This document shows, one piece after another, positions 35,328 to 43,829 of a DNA stretch of 64,000 bases. The DNA lies in assembly GCF_900167445.1 (NCBI RefSeq), contig NZ_FUZT01000010.1, forward strand, positions 181,434-245,433. The letters run 5' to 3'. Positions within the stretch are counted from its first letter, which is position 1. Every line of letters starts with the position of its first letter. Position numbers and translations under genes: made by a program. The notes under the pieces were generated by a model. It did no database searches and was not told where the DNA came from. It saw only the letters and a program-made list of their open reading frames with translations. Source of the DNA: Maledivibacter halophilus (GTDB taxonomy: Bacteria > Bacillota > Clostridia > Peptostreptococcales > Caminicellaceae).

Positions 35328-35849
35328 TTATACCCCCTTACTTTCGTTTTCCTTGATTTCTCTAATAATCTTTCTTGCCTTATCCGGTGTAAGATTTCCA
35401 TAGGTTTCTCCATCGATCATCATAACGGGAGATAAACTGCAGCATCCAAGACAGGCAACATTTTCTAATGTGAATAAATTATCCTCTGTTGTTTCACCTT
35501 CTTTAATGTTTAGCTCATCACAAACGGCCTCTTCAATAGCTTTTGAACCATTTACATGACATGCAGTACCTTGACAAAGCATAATAATGTGTTTTCCAAC
35601 GGCATCTAATCTAAACTGAGTATAAAAAGTTGCTACACCATATACCTTAGCAGGTTTTACACCTATTTCCCCGGCTATATAATCTAAAACTTCCATAGGC
35701 AAATAATTGTAAATTTCCTGTACTTCTTGAAGAACACTGATTAATGTTCCTTTTGTTCCCTTATATTTACTTACTATAGGTGCTAATTTTTCAAAATCAA
35801 CTTGCATTTCTTTTGCATTTTCATTTTCTTTGCCACAACAACAACTCAT
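35328..35849 (-). CDS. NuoE/HydC-like [2Fe-2S] subunit
   Basis: Thioredoxin-like ferredoxin subunit that passes electrons within the complex. The ligands are seen in LCQGTACHVNG and VACLGCCSLSP. The N-terminus MSCCCGKE adds a small Cys cluster not typical of NuoE. The ATG at 35849 is chosen because GAGGAG lies eight bases upstream; a GTG or ATG further up would add six residues. It is the first gene of the operon, 478 bp downstream of a glycine riboswitch terminator on the same strand. Confidence 0.9.
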   Translation of the reverse strand: MSCCCGKENENAKEMQVDFEKLAPIVSKYKGTKGTLISVLQEVQEIYNYLPMEVLDYIAGEIGVKPAKVYGVATFYTQFRLDAVGKHIIMLCQGTACHVNGSKAIEEAVCDELNIKEGETTEDNLFTLENVACLGCCSLSPVMMIDGETYGNLTPDKARKIIREIKENESKGV

Positions 35850-36326
35850 TTTTTCCACTCCTCTCAATATTTAGTACGAAGCTATAGCTATATAATAAAG
35901 CCTAAGGACATCAAGCCCTTGTATTTAAACAAAATCCAATTTTTTGAAATGCTCTATATATGAATTAAATGTAATAGATATTTCTAATTTCGATTATATA
36001 TTAATCATGATTATGTTGTTTGTAAAATTTTATAATAGTTGACTGAGTTAAAGACCAACAAAATTATTTAATTGGCAAAATCCTTTTATTTACTCAGAAC
36101 TATTAATTCGTATACTTTTTTTAATTAAATACATCTAATACCAAGTAGTATTTTTATCTACATTTCAACATCTATTATATACCTATTATATAAACTTTGA
36201 AAAGTATAAATATGAAAACTCATAACATTATTAAAAGTTTATAGTTTAACAAATTTGAGTAAAATGTAGAAAAGTTAATTATTTTCTTTAAAGTCTATTT
36301 TGTCTATCAATATTTTTATCTGCATA
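35850..36326. other. Long A+T-rich leader between the glycine riboswitch and the NuoE-like gene
   Basis: I see no gene here on either strand. A 26-codon minus-strand frame starting in the terminator hairpin (near 36366) has a good ribosome site but looks accidental. If the riboswitch controls the transhydrogenase genes, this is a 5' leader of about 480 nt. Otherwise it contains a separate promoter, for which TATTAT near 36033 is only a weak candidate. Confidence 0.55.
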
Positions 36327-36371
36327 TCCTATCAAAAAAAGAATACGAATAACATAATAGTCATTCATACT
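36327..36371 (-). terminator. Terminator of the glycine riboswitch
   Basis: On the minus strand GAGTATGAATGAC pairs with GTTATTCGTATTC over 13 bp (three G-U pairs) with a six-base loop, then TTTTTTT. It begins inside the 3' side of the second aptamer, so aptamer folding can compete with it. Confidence 0.85.
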
Positions 36372-36556
36372 CCTCTGTCTCTTTGCCTGAGAGATTCTAC
36401 ATTTCTAAAGATATAATGTATTGCTCCTTCGGCGCCATTTAGGTCTTTCCAGAGTCCCATCAGATAGCGATCCTTTTGCCTGAAAGATTCTATATAGATT
36501 TGACAAACTATATATTGCTTCTTCGGCTACCTAGAAGGTATCTCTCACTACCATCA
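36364..36556 (-). promoter_or_regulatory. Tandem glycine riboswitch (gcvT motif)
   Basis: Two complete aptamers are readable on the minus strand. The first has GCCGAAGAAGCAA and TTTCAGGCAAAAGGAT. The second has ACTCTGGAAAGACC, GCGCCGAAGGAGCAA and CTCTCAGGCAAAGAGACAGAG. Both carry the conserved CGAAG-GCAA and CAGGCAAA elements. Glycine binding should prevent the overlapping terminator from forming. The next gene downstream is the NuoE-like subunit; no glycine-cleavage or transporter gene follows. Confidence 0.93.
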
Positions 36557-36611
36557 TATGGATATTTATAAATTTTTTAAATATATTTATAAATGTCTAT
36601 TGACATTATTT

Positions 36612-36640
36612 ATCTTATCATGTTTTTCAAAAAATTTCAA
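36612..36640 (-). promoter_or_regulatory. Promoter of the glycine riboswitch transcript
   Basis: On the minus strand TTGAAA (36635-36640), a 17-bp spacer and TAAGAT (36612-36617) give transcription starting about 50 nt before the first aptamer. Confidence 0.6.
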
Positions 36641-36840
36641 CATATGTAACAACATAAAGCACAACAATAATCTGTATATTTAGATGAATAATAATTACAC
36701 TATAGGTCATTAGTTGGCTATATATCAACATTAGTTCTAAGTTCCTAAAAATCATAACATAGGACCACATCAAATAAATGTTAATTTTCATAAAAAAAGG
36801 TAATATAGTCATCCTTTATATCTTTAATAATATGTTTAAA

Positions 36841-37374
36841 TTAAGAAAATACTACTCTACACACAATGACAGAAGCAATAACCCCTGCTACATGGGCTAT
36901 CATAGCACATGTTAATGTATGTCTTGATTTTTTTATTCCTATAGCTCCAAAATATACTGCCATGGTATAAAATATTGTTTCTGACGATCCCATCATAGTG
37001 GAAGCAATTCTTCCAATAAGAGAATCTGGTCCATATGTATTCACCAAATCCTTTACCATAGCCAGTGATCCACTACCTGAAATGGGCTTTAGAATAGCTA
37101 AAGGAATTACCTCCTTTGGAAGTCCAATTAATCTTCCCGGTATAAAAAGCATTTGTGAAAATGCCTCTAATGCTCCTGATTCCCTAAATATTCCTATTGC
37201 CAAGAATATAGCTATAAGATAGGGCATTATTTTAATAGCTGTTTTAAAGCCCTCTGCTGCTCCCTCTACAAAGGTATCATAAAGTTTAATTCCTTTAATA
37301 TATCCATGGACTAATATTATGGTTATCATAAGAGGAATTGCTGTTATTGAAATTATACTCAATATTTTGTACAT
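36841..37374 (-). CDS. spmB: Spore maturation protein B
   Basis: Integral membrane protein (177 residues, about five helices) of the nucleoside-recognition/Gate family. PYLIAIFLAIGIFRESGA, PISGSGSLAMVKD and MMGSSETIFYTMAVYFGAIG are characteristic of SpmB. With SpmA it promotes spore-core dehydration and heat resistance in endospore formers. It follows spmA with four bases between. Its presence is good evidence that the organism sporulates. Confidence 0.93.
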   Translation of the reverse strand: MYKILSIISITAIPLMITIILVHGYIKGIKLYDTFVEGAAEGFKTAIKIMPYLIAIFLAIGIFRESGALEAFSQMLFIPGRLIGLPKEVIPLAILKPISGSGSLAMVKDLVNTYGPDSLIGRIASTMMGSSETIFYTMAVYFGAIGIKKSRHTLTCAMIAHVAGVIASVIVCRVVFS

Positions 37375-37378
37375 ATAT

Positions 37379-37951
37379 CTACTTCCCCTCCATTAGCTTA
37401 CAGGCGGTAATTCCTACTATAGTAGATATGGCAGTTGCTATTAAGGCTGTAGATATTATTTCCGTGGCATTTAATGAACCTGCATCGGCCCTCACCTTTA
37501 AAACAGTAAGAGGTATTAGTTGTATTGATGACATATTGATTACTAAAAACATAGCCATGGCATTAGTCGCTGTATCCTTTTTATTATTCAATGTCTGTAA
37601 TTCTTCCATGGCCTTTAGTCCCAGAGCCGTAGCAGAATTCCCTGCACCAAACATATTAGCCACCATATTCATTATAATTGCTGAACCTGCAGGATGATTT
37701 TTAGGTATGTCTGGAAATATAAATCTCAATATGGGGTTAAGGACTTTCCCAAGGCTTTTTATCAGTCCAGACCTTTCTGCTATTTTCATAAGTCCAAGCC
37801 AAGTGGCCATTATTCCTGTTAGCCCTATTGCAAAGGCCACAGCTTCTCCAGTATTTTTTATAACCACATTATTCACCATATTTAATTTTCCATTTAGAAT
37901 ACCAAATATTATTCCTAGAGCAATCATGAAAAACCAAATAGTATTTATCAT
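37379..37951 (-). CDS. spmA: Spore maturation protein A
   Basis: Membrane partner of SpmB, 190 residues with about five helices. WFFMIALGIIFGILNGK at the start and FPDIPKNHPAGSAIIMNM and NMFGAGNSATALGLKAM in the middle are family hallmarks. It is the first gene of the two-gene operon. The start has a G-rich ribosome site (GAGGGGGAAAA). The opposite-strand hypothetical gene diverges 224 bp away. Confidence 0.94.
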   Translation of the reverse strand: MINTIWFFMIALGIIFGILNGKLNMVNNVVIKNTGEAVAFAIGLTGIMATWLGLMKIAERSGLIKSLGKVLNPILRFIFPDIPKNHPAGSAIIMNMVANMFGAGNSATALGLKAMEELQTLNNKKDTATNAMAMFLVINMSSIQLIPLTVLKVRADAGSLNATEIISTALIATAISTIVGITACKLMEGK

Positions 37952-38175
37952 TTTTCCCCCTCGAGATAAAAGTCTCTACTATTAGACATTGTCCTACTAA
38001 ACATACTCTCATATGTTCTACATTATATGATTTCAAGATTCTAAATATTATAGAAAATGTAATATTTAATAGGATATTTTTCTATTGAATTATATATGCT
38101 GTTATGATACAAATAGATGTAGATAGTTATATATTTACACCCATAAAATTTTAGATGAAAAAAGGATGTGATTAT

Positions 38176-38589
38176 ATGGTGGAGACAAAGCTTGGACCAA
38201 TTTTAAACAGCTTAAAAGAGAGCACTATTGAAAAGCTTGATATAAATGTCCCAAAGGATAAAATTTCTATAGATGTTAAAGTCCACAGAAATACTACCGA
38301 TAAAGTAAAAATAGTTTTTGAGGAGGTTTTTTCTTTTTACTTTATTAATGAAGAGAATAATATGAGCAAAAAATCTTGTTTTGACTATACCAAACTCAAT
38401 TCTATAGGTTTTTATGAAAATGGAGTAGGAGAATTTGCAAGCTTTGATTGTCCTGATGATGAGATAACTGAAAAAGATGTTTCTTTACCTAATTTTGCAT
38501 TAGACCTTTTAGATTCCTCTATATTCATTGAAGCTAGAAGCATAAAGATAAATGATAAAAATTTTAGAGTTGGATATCCAAGTATATAG
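38176..38589 (+). CDS. Hypothetical protein
   Basis: The 137-residue protein has no signal peptide or membrane helix. Acidic, beta-rich composition (VETKLGPILNSLKESTIEKLD, KVKIVFEEVFSFYF) suggests a small soluble beta-sandwich or barrel, but I do not recognise a family. The ATG at 38176 is preceded by AAAAGGATGTG; an upstream ATG at 38155 would place that site inside the gene. It is a single gene, followed by a strong hairpin. Codon use is ordinary for the window. Confidence 0.7.
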   Translation: MVETKLGPILNSLKESTIEKLDINVPKDKISIDVKVHRNTTDKVKIVFEEVFSFYFINEENNMSKKSCFDYTKLNSIGFYENGVGEFASFDCPDDEITEKDVSLPNFALDLLDSSIFIEARSIKINDKNFRVGYPSI

Positions 38590-38712
38590 ATATTGCAAAA
38601 CATTTGTGAAAATGTTTTAAAGTTCTAATTTATAATTGGTAAGTTCTAAGTCTTAATGAGTCTCAGAAGTGAAATAAACATTGTAAATAGTAATAGAATA
38701 GAGTGTTAATTC

Positions 38713-38754
38713 CACAAGATAAAGGTAAAGTCTAGGCTTTACCTTTATCTTGTG
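38713..38754. terminator. 18-bp perfect hairpin between convergent genes
   Basis: CACAAGATAAAGGTAAAG pairs exactly with CTTTACCTTTATCTTGTG around TCTAGG. There is no T-run on either side, yet it lies between convergent stop codons, so a bidirectional terminator is likely. Confidence 0.65.
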
Positions 38755-38778
38755 ACCTTGTAATCTAAAACATCTATT

Positions 38779-39285
38779 CTATTCTTTAATATAACTTGCC
38801 ACTATTTCTCCATAATAGAGGACATGGAAATCACTGTCAGAATATTTGGCTTCTTTTATTTTTTTGTCTAGATTTCCTGGCTCCATAGCCTGCTTATAAA
38901 CTATTTTACATTCATAATGAAGATCGCACTGGTCAATTATTGGAGTATCTACCACTTTACCCTTTTTAGGTGTTAGATTACATTCCTTAAACTTATCAAT
39001 CTCTCTCTTTGATTTTGTTCCACAGATAGATAACTCTTTTTTCATATCTTTGGTAAGAGGTAGACTCACAGTAAATTCATCTGTCTTTTCAATGAGTTCA
39101 TATGTGTATCTAGAGTATCTTACAGCCACCATAAATATAGGCTTATTCCATATATAACCTACACTTCCCCAGCCAATAGTCATGGTATTTAATTCATCTT
39201 TAGCCTTTACAGTAAGAAAAGCTCCTTTTTGCAGCTGATTTAACATTTCCTTTGACATTTCATTATAAGCTATGTCTTTGAACAT
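38779..39285 (-). CDS. Flavin reductase-like protein (FMN-binding split barrel)
   Basis: The 168-residue flavoprotein-like domain has TMTIGWGSVGYIWNKPIFMVAVRYSRYT, the usual FMN-binding start of the flavoredoxin/DIM6-NTAB group, and EFTVSLPL plus FHVLYYGEI further on. Such proteins carry FMN and act as small electron carriers or reductases in anaerobes. It is monocistronic. The partner cannot be told from the context. Confidence 0.82.
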   Translation of the reverse strand: MFKDIAYNEMSKEMLNQLQKGAFLTVKAKDELNTMTIGWGSVGYIWNKPIFMVAVRYSRYTYELIEKTDEFTVSLPLTKDMKKELSICGTKSKREIDKFKECNLTPKKGKVVDTPIIDQCDLHYECKIVYKQAMEPGNLDKKIKEAKYSDSDFHVLYYGEIVASYIKE

Positions 39286-39546
39286 AAAAGCACCCCCAAA
39301 TATTTTTATAACTTTTAAAGCCTTGCAAACTCATTAAAGATCAATCCTACTTATCCTTATAAAATCTAGCCTATTATAATTATACACATTAATAGCACTA
39401 AAATAATCAAATTTTAACAATTTTACTCTAATAATTTTAGGACAAAAACTACTATTTTTCAAAAGCTTGCATATATTTTAATAGAACTGCAATATAGAAA
39501 TTTAGGTTAATTTATTAACTTGTTTAGTTTTTGGGAGGTGTATTAA

Positions 39547-39906
39547 ATGTTTAATTTTATTAAGAGGAGAGAATTAAAGGCTAGAAAAAAAGGGTTCTCT
39601 AAAGGTATAACTATAGGTGCTGTAATTGGAAGTATAATGGGAGGACTTACGGGTATATTAACGGCTCCCGATTCAGGTGAAAATACCCGTAAAAAGCTTC
39701 AGGAAAATGCAGAAGAGCTTAAAAATAATCTTGAAAATGATTTAATGGAAGCAAAGGATAAAGTAAATAATGAAATTGCCCAGTCAATCGAATGGCTCAG
39801 GAAGGAAATTTCTGAAGCTAAAGGTATATTTAAAAAAGAAAATCCCAAGTACAAAGATGAAACAAGTAGCGACCTTCAAGAAGCTCCTGAAAAAAATTCA
39901 CTATGA
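39547..39906 (+). CDS. YtxH-domain protein
   Basis: A small membrane-anchored protein: KGFSKGITIGAVIGSIMGGLTGILTAP forms one Gly-rich helix near residues 17-43, followed by SGENTRKKLQ and a long amphipathic coiled-coil helix (AEELKNNLENDLMEAKDKV). This is the YtxH/gas-vesicle-like pattern. In Bacillus the family is stress-induced and lies next to YtxG (DUF948), exactly as here. Function is unknown. Confidence 0.88.
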   Translation: MFNFIKRRELKARKKGFSKGITIGAVIGSIMGGLTGILTAPDSGENTRKKLQENAEELKNNLENDLMEAKDKVNNEIAQSIEWLRKEISEAKGIFKKENPKYKDETSSDLQEAPEKNSL

Positions 39907-40001
39907 GAACTACCATAAAAAAGGAAAAAGCATATGCTTGTAGAATTAATATATAAAGATAAAAAAATTCAAAAGACAAACTATATTAATGGAGTGATTT
40001 T

Positions 40002-40403
40002 ATGAATGAGATAACTATTTCCCTTAGTGACCTAGGACTCATGCTTTTGTGGGTGGCGCTGCTCGTATTAATTTTTTATTTAATATTGGTGCTTAAAAAG
40101 TTTCATGAAACTATAAAGGAAGTAAAACAGATTTTGTCAATCAATAAGGAACATATTGAAAAAACCTTAACGGAAATGCCTTCTATTGCTAAAAATATTG
40201 ATGAAATAACCGGAGAAGTATCCCATGATGTAAAATCTGTTAGAGATACTATAGATATAATAACTGAAAAAAGCGGCTCTGCTGCAAAATCACTGGAGGA
40301 TACCGATAGTATAATAAAGGGTATTACTTCTATTATTCAAATGACTTTGTTTATTAAGAACTTCTGGGAAAAAAACTTTAGTAAGAAAAAGAGGGTACTT
40401 TAA
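40002..40403 (+). CDS. DUF948 (YtxG-like) membrane protein
   Basis: One N-terminal transmembrane helix (LGLMLLWVALLVLIFYLIL, residues 9-27) is followed by a long helical cytosolic region containing MPSIAKNIDEITGEVSHDV. This is typical of DUF948. It lies 95 bp after the YtxH gene and the two are probably co-transcribed. A terminator hairpin follows at 40459-40494. Confidence 0.88.
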   Translation: MNEITISLSDLGLMLLWVALLVLIFYLILVLKKFHETIKEVKQILSINKEHIEKTLTEMPSIAKNIDEITGEVSHDVKSVRDTIDIITEKSGSAAKSLEDTDSIIKGITSIIQMTLFIKNFWEKNFSKKKRVL

Positions 40404-40458
40404 GTTCTTATTATAAAATGTTTTATAGATATTCTAGTAAAATAATTAATTTATCCGC

Positions 40459-40494
40459 AAAAGGAAAATTCTTAAAATATAAGAGTTTTCCTTT
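40459..40494 (+). terminator. Terminator after the YtxH/DUF948 pair
   Basis: AAAAGGAAAATTCTT pairs with AAGAGTTTTCCTTTT, followed by a T-rich tail. Confidence 0.75.
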
Positions 40495-40562
40495 TATATT
40501 TTAGTTTTTTAAAAACATATATCTCTCTTCATCTGTGAACATATAAGAATTAATATTTAGTT

Positions 40563-40591
40563 AAGAAACTTGCATAAATCCAATTTCCTCA
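40563..40591. repeat. Family A repeat, minimal copy
   Basis: AGAAACTTGCATAA joined almost directly to CAATTTCCTCA, the two family ends with the interior gone. Confidence 0.5.
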
Positions 40592-40692
40592 ATTATATCT
40601 ATTTTACTCCGTACAAATGTTTGGTATACTATTAAATATGTAATAATTTTATATCCGACATCATAGCTTTTAGCTGCCTAAGGGAGGATACA

Positions 40693-41448
40693 ATGAAAAA
40701 AATATTTTTTCTAATAATTATAGCACTATTACTTTTTCTTGTTTTACCAGATTTTATACCTGAAGAATCTTCTTCAATGGCAAATAATAACTCATCAGAA
40801 TTTTTTACTAAAATTAAAGATATATCATTCAAGATAAAGGATAGTATAGGTGGTCATTTTACAGAAGAAGATAGAGATCAGTTAAAGAAAGACCTTTCTA
40901 ATTTAATATATAAACTTCGTAATATTATCACTAAGGAAGAAATGGCTAATATCAAGGAGCGAGCCGTTGATCTTGTAAAGGAGATTAATAATTCCCTATG
41001 GAATAATCTTGGTGATTCCGATTATGAGCGAGCTATTGTTAAAAGAGTGGTTGATGGAGATACTATTGAAGTCATTTTAAATGGTTTAGAGGAAAAAATA
41101 AGGTTAATAGGTGTAAATACCCCTGAAAGCGTTGGAAAATATAAAAATAATCCCCAGGTCTTCGGAAAGAATGCCAGCAGCTTTACAAAGGCTTCTTTAT
41201 TGGGTAAGGTTATTTATCTCGAAAAAGATGTTGGGGATAAGGATAAATATGGTCGTCTTCTAAGATATGTATGGCTGACCGACCCCTCCACTGGAAATTT
41301 ACAAGAGGATATGTTTAATGCCATATTGCTTAAGGAAGGCTATGGCAGTATCATGACTATACAGCCTAATGTAAAGTATCAAAAAATTTTTTTAAAGCTT
41401 GAAAGGGAAGCCAGAGAAAACAATAGAGGGCTTTGGCAATTTAAGTAA
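40693..41448 (+). CDS. Secreted or membrane-anchored thermonuclease-family protein
   Basis: An N-terminal hydrophobic segment (KKIFFLIIIALLLFLVLP) serves as signal or anchor. A helical spacer (residues 30-105) is followed by a staphylococcal-nuclease domain (about 110-250). VVDGDTIEV, IRLIGVNTPES (catalytic Arg and Glu), and DKYGRLLRYVWL (second Arg) are visible. It probably degrades extracellular DNA or RNA with Ca2+. It is monocistronic, with a strong terminator directly after. Confidence 0.88.
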   Translation: MKKIFFLIIIALLLFLVLPDFIPEESSSMANNNSSEFFTKIKDISFKIKDSIGGHFTEEDRDQLKKDLSNLIYKLRNIITKEEMANIKERAVDLVKEINNSLWNNLGDSDYERAIVKRVVDGDTIEVILNGLEEKIRLIGVNTPESVGKYKNNPQVFGKNASSFTKASLLGKVIYLEKDVGDKDKYGRLLRYVWLTDPSTGNLQEDMFNAILLKEGYGSIMTIQPNVKYQKIFLKLEREARENNRGLWQFK

Positions 41449-41478
41449 TACAAAGGCGTATGAAAACGCCTTTGTATT
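41447..41478. terminator. Terminator of the nuclease gene
   Basis: AATACAAAGGCG pairs with CGCCTTTGTATT around TATGAAAA. It starts at the nuclease stop codon. Confidence 0.85.
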
Positions 41479-41570
41479 TGTAAGTTCTAAGTTCAAAGTC
41501 TTAAGGTTATTCTTTGGAATACTTAAAGCATGACAAAGGACCTTTAACTGTCACATATATTCTCTACCTC

Positions 41571-42386
41571 TTATTTTTTGCTAATTGGAAAATATATTTC
41601 TGTAACGAATTCCTTAGGACTGCATTTTGAACCTGGACCTTTTATATATCTTTCATATGGAGGTTTTATGATTTCATAGTCATTTTCCTTAATCCAATCT
41701 AAAATAGCTGCGTACCCCTCTCCTATTTCACTATATGGTCCAATAAATGTAGTATGGGCATAGGTTCCTCCATCAATTGTTCTTGTACTGATATCCTTAG
41801 TCTTATATTCACGATTTACAGGAACACATACCTCTATATCTGCATTTTCGTGATCAAAGTCTTTATCATAATATATTGTCATACATTCACCAGTCACAGT
41901 TAATTCATATTTATGGATATTTTCAAAAACCTTTCCTATAAGACTGCTTATATTATCCATAGACATTGTATCTCTTATACTGAGAACTGTAAATGGTTTC
42001 ATTGTGTCTATTGTAATATTGAATTTTCTATTTGAAGCCACTATATCATCTCCCTTCTCTAATAATTCAATCTCATCCTTCATTTCTATTAAAAGATATC
42101 TACTGTTACTTATTTCTTCTGTCAATTCTGAAATTTTTTCTTCCATTTTCCTTTTAAGATAACTTGGATTATCTTTTTCTAAAACTTCACGTATTTCCTC
42201 CAATGAAAATCTATACAACTTTAGCCTATTGATCAATAAAACGTCCTTTATCTGATTTTTAGAATAAAATCTATATCTATTTTCAGGATTAATATATTCT
42301 GGTTTAAGCAATCCTATTTTGTCATAATGTCTAAGCATTTTTGTAGATACCTTTCCAATCTTAGAAAATTCACCAATGGTATACAT
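41571..42386 (-). CDS. MerR-family activator with GyrI-like effector domain (BmrR type)
   Basis: An N-terminal MerR winged helix (YTIGEFSKIGKVSTKMLRHYDKIGLLKPEY) is followed by a dimerising coiled coil (about 80-120). A GyrI-like/SOUL ligand-binding domain forms the C-terminal half (TRTIDGGTYAHTTFIGPYSEIG). The 271-residue length and layout fit the BmrR-type drug-sensing regulators. No transporter gene is adjacent. It is preceded by a promoter with the 19-bp spacer typical of MerR targets, so it probably activates itself. Confidence 0.9.
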   Translation of the reverse strand: MYTIGEFSKIGKVSTKMLRHYDKIGLLKPEYINPENRYRFYSKNQIKDVLLINRLKLYRFSLEEIREVLEKDNPSYLKRKMEEKISELTEEISNSRYLLIEMKDEIELLEKGDDIVASNRKFNITIDTMKPFTVLSIRDTMSMDNISSLIGKVFENIHKYELTVTGECMTIYYDKDFDHENADIEVCVPVNREYKTKDISTRTIDGGTYAHTTFIGPYSEIGEGYAAILDWIKENDYEIIKPPYERYIKGPGSKCSPKEFVTEIYFPISKK

Positions 42387-42434
42387 ACTTACCTCCTGTA
42401 TCGATACTTTTCCTTTACGAACTAGTTCAATTTC

Positions 42435-42465
42435 ATTATAAGCCTTCCCATAATAGTAAGGTCAA
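42435..42465 (-). promoter_or_regulatory. MerR-type promoter with 19-bp spacer
   Basis: On the minus strand TTGACC (42460-42465) and TATAAT (42435-42440) are separated by 19 bp containing the dyad CCTT...AAGG. MerR proteins untwist such over-long promoters. It drives the MerR gene itself. Confidence 0.75.
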
Positions 42466-42488
42466 TAGAATTTTTAAAAATATAAATA

Positions 42489-42529
42489 AAAAAACAGAAG
42501 CTAATCAGAATATTAACTTCTGTTTTTTA
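42489..42529 (-). terminator. Terminator of the HAD phosphatase gene
   Basis: On the minus strand AAAACAGAAG pairs with CTTCTGTTTT, followed by a T-run. It begins at the stop codon. Confidence 0.85.
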
Positions 42530-43165
42530 TTATTTTTGTAAATAATCTATCACATCTTTGAAGCTGTCATATTTAATATATTCTATTTCCTTTTCATCAC
42601 AATACTGGGCCAAATAGCTTTTAGCAAATAGCATATCAGCATTTTCCGCCACACATCTATCAGAATATCCATCACCTATGTATATGATTTTATCTGAGCT
42701 TTCCTTTAGTTTATTGTAAATTGAAGTTTTACATGTACCACATTTCCCACAATCTTGTGATTTGTGGGGAAACTTTAAGTTGTATTCACCTTTATCATCA
42801 AAGAAAAAAATATTGCTGTAAATTTCCATATTATTTATTTTATTTTTCTTTAGCACTGTCCTTATATTAAAATCAAAACCATCACTAACAATATATATAT
42901 CATAGTTTCTTTTTCTACAAAACTCAATAAATCTAATAAAGTAATCGTCAATCTCAATTTTTTCAAGAAAGCTCCTTAAAGTCTTCTCATCAAAGTCCAT
43001 TAAATCAAAGAGCATTTGACTGCACTGCTGAGTAGATAATTCTCCATTAGACCATCTTTCATCTATGTTTTTCCAATCCCTGGTAACGAATTCATTAGCC
43101 ACTGCCACACATGTATCTTGTTTTGTAATCGTTCCATCAAAATCAATCATAATAGTTTTCTTCAT
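42530..43165 (-). CDS. HAD-family phosphatase, MtnX-like
   Basis: This cytosolic phosphatase has nucleophile motif DFDGT (Asp8, Asp10), a second motif IVSDGFDF and IGDGYSDRCVAENAD at the C-terminal metal site. An inserted Cys cluster (DCGKCGTC) is shared with MtnX-like enzymes of methionine salvage and probably binds a metal. No other salvage gene is nearby, so the substrate remains open; phosphoserine-like or sugar phosphates are alternatives. The 211-residue length is normal. Confidence 0.85.
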   Translation of the reverse strand: MKKTIMIDFDGTITKQDTCVAVANEFVTRDWKNIDERWSNGELSTQQCSQMLFDLMDFDEKTLRSFLEKIEIDDYFIRFIEFCRKRNYDIYIVSDGFDFNIRTVLKKNKINNMEIYSNIFFFDDKGEYNLKFPHKSQDCGKCGTCKTSIYNKLKESSDKIIYIGDGYSDRCVAENADMLFAKSYLAQYCDEKEIEYIKYDSFKDVIDYLQK

Positions 43166-43580
43166 TTTAAAATCTCCTTTAAGTAAAAGCTCAAATCACC
43201 TATTGTAGTTAAAAATTAAATCTATTCACTATCAATTAGATATATAACTCTTTACGTAAATACACTCTAATCTTAAAGCTTTTAGATATTCTTGTCAAAC
43301 TGATAATCATTTATTCATTTATCGACATTTTCTGAATTGAATTTTACAAAATTCAATTCTAAATTACCTTAAATTTTTGGTCTTTGAAAATTTTTTTTGA
43401 CATTTTTATATATTTTAAGTAAATTGAAATCAAGTTATTTTAAGGGGTATAGCCCATAAATTTCAAAATAATAATTTAATTTGAAATAAATTTTGCTTAA
43501 AAGGTTGACTTTTATTGGTAGTTCTGGTATTATTTAAATTGAGAAATATGTCGAACAGTGTCTAAAGGAGGATGAATTTG
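43166..43580. other. Intergenic region upstream of the AbrB gene
   Basis: A+T-rich. It holds an AAATTTCAAA...TTTGAAATAAATTT inverted repeat (about 43457-43493) and the promoter at 43505-43533. The dyad might be an AbrB or other repressor site. I see nothing else. Confidence 0.5.
43505..43533 (+). promoter_or_regulatory. Promoter of the AbrB gene
   Basis: TTGACT (43505-43510), a 17-bp spacer and TATTAT (43528-43533), about 48 bp before the ATG. Confidence 0.75.
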
Positions 43581-43826
43581 ATGAAATCTACAGGAATAGT
43601 TAGAAAAGTAGACGAACTGGGAAGAATAGTTATACCTAAGGAGTTAAGAAAAACATTTAATATTGGTGAAAAGGATGCATTAGAAATATTTGTGGATGGT
43701 TCACAAATTATACTAAAAAAATATGAACCAGCTTGTATTTTCTGTGGTCAAGCCAAAGATAATATTAACTACAAAGGTAGAAATATCTGTCCAGACTGTG
43801 TAGAAGAATTAAAAAAGTCAAAATAA
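43581..43826 (+). CDS. abrB: AbrB-family transition-state regulator with zinc-ribbon tail
   Basis: The SpoVT-AbrB swapped-hairpin DNA-binding domain occupies residues 1-50 (GIVRKVDELGRIVIPKELRK). The C-terminal extension has two CxxC pairs (CIFC, CPDC), suggesting a structural zinc site, as in clostridial AbrB-like proteins. Such proteins control the switch to stationary phase and sporulation. The ATG at 43581 is nine bases from AAAGGAGG; another ATG at 43572 is too close to that site. In Bacillus abrB also lies next to rsmI, as here. Confidence 0.9.
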   Translation: MKSTGIVRKVDELGRIVIPKELRKTFNIGEKDALEIFVDGSQIILKKYEPACIFCGQAKDNINYKGRNICPDCVEELKKSK

Positions 43827-43829
43827 TTT

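Noticed and set aside
36290..36366. 26-codon minus-strand frame after the glycine riboswitch
   Set aside because: Its ATG lies inside the terminator stem and the product resembles no leader peptide I know; probably accidental.
36627..36812. 61-codon hydrophobic frame between spmB and the glycine riboswitch
   Set aside because: The purine-rich run directly abuts the ATG with no spacing, and the frame overlaps the riboswitch promoter. A+T-rich DNA commonly gives such hydrophobic frames by chance.
38638..41502. Short shared string GTAAGTTCTAAG near 38640 and 41479
   Set aside because: Only about 12 bases in common and no inverted ends; too short to call a repeat family from two copies.
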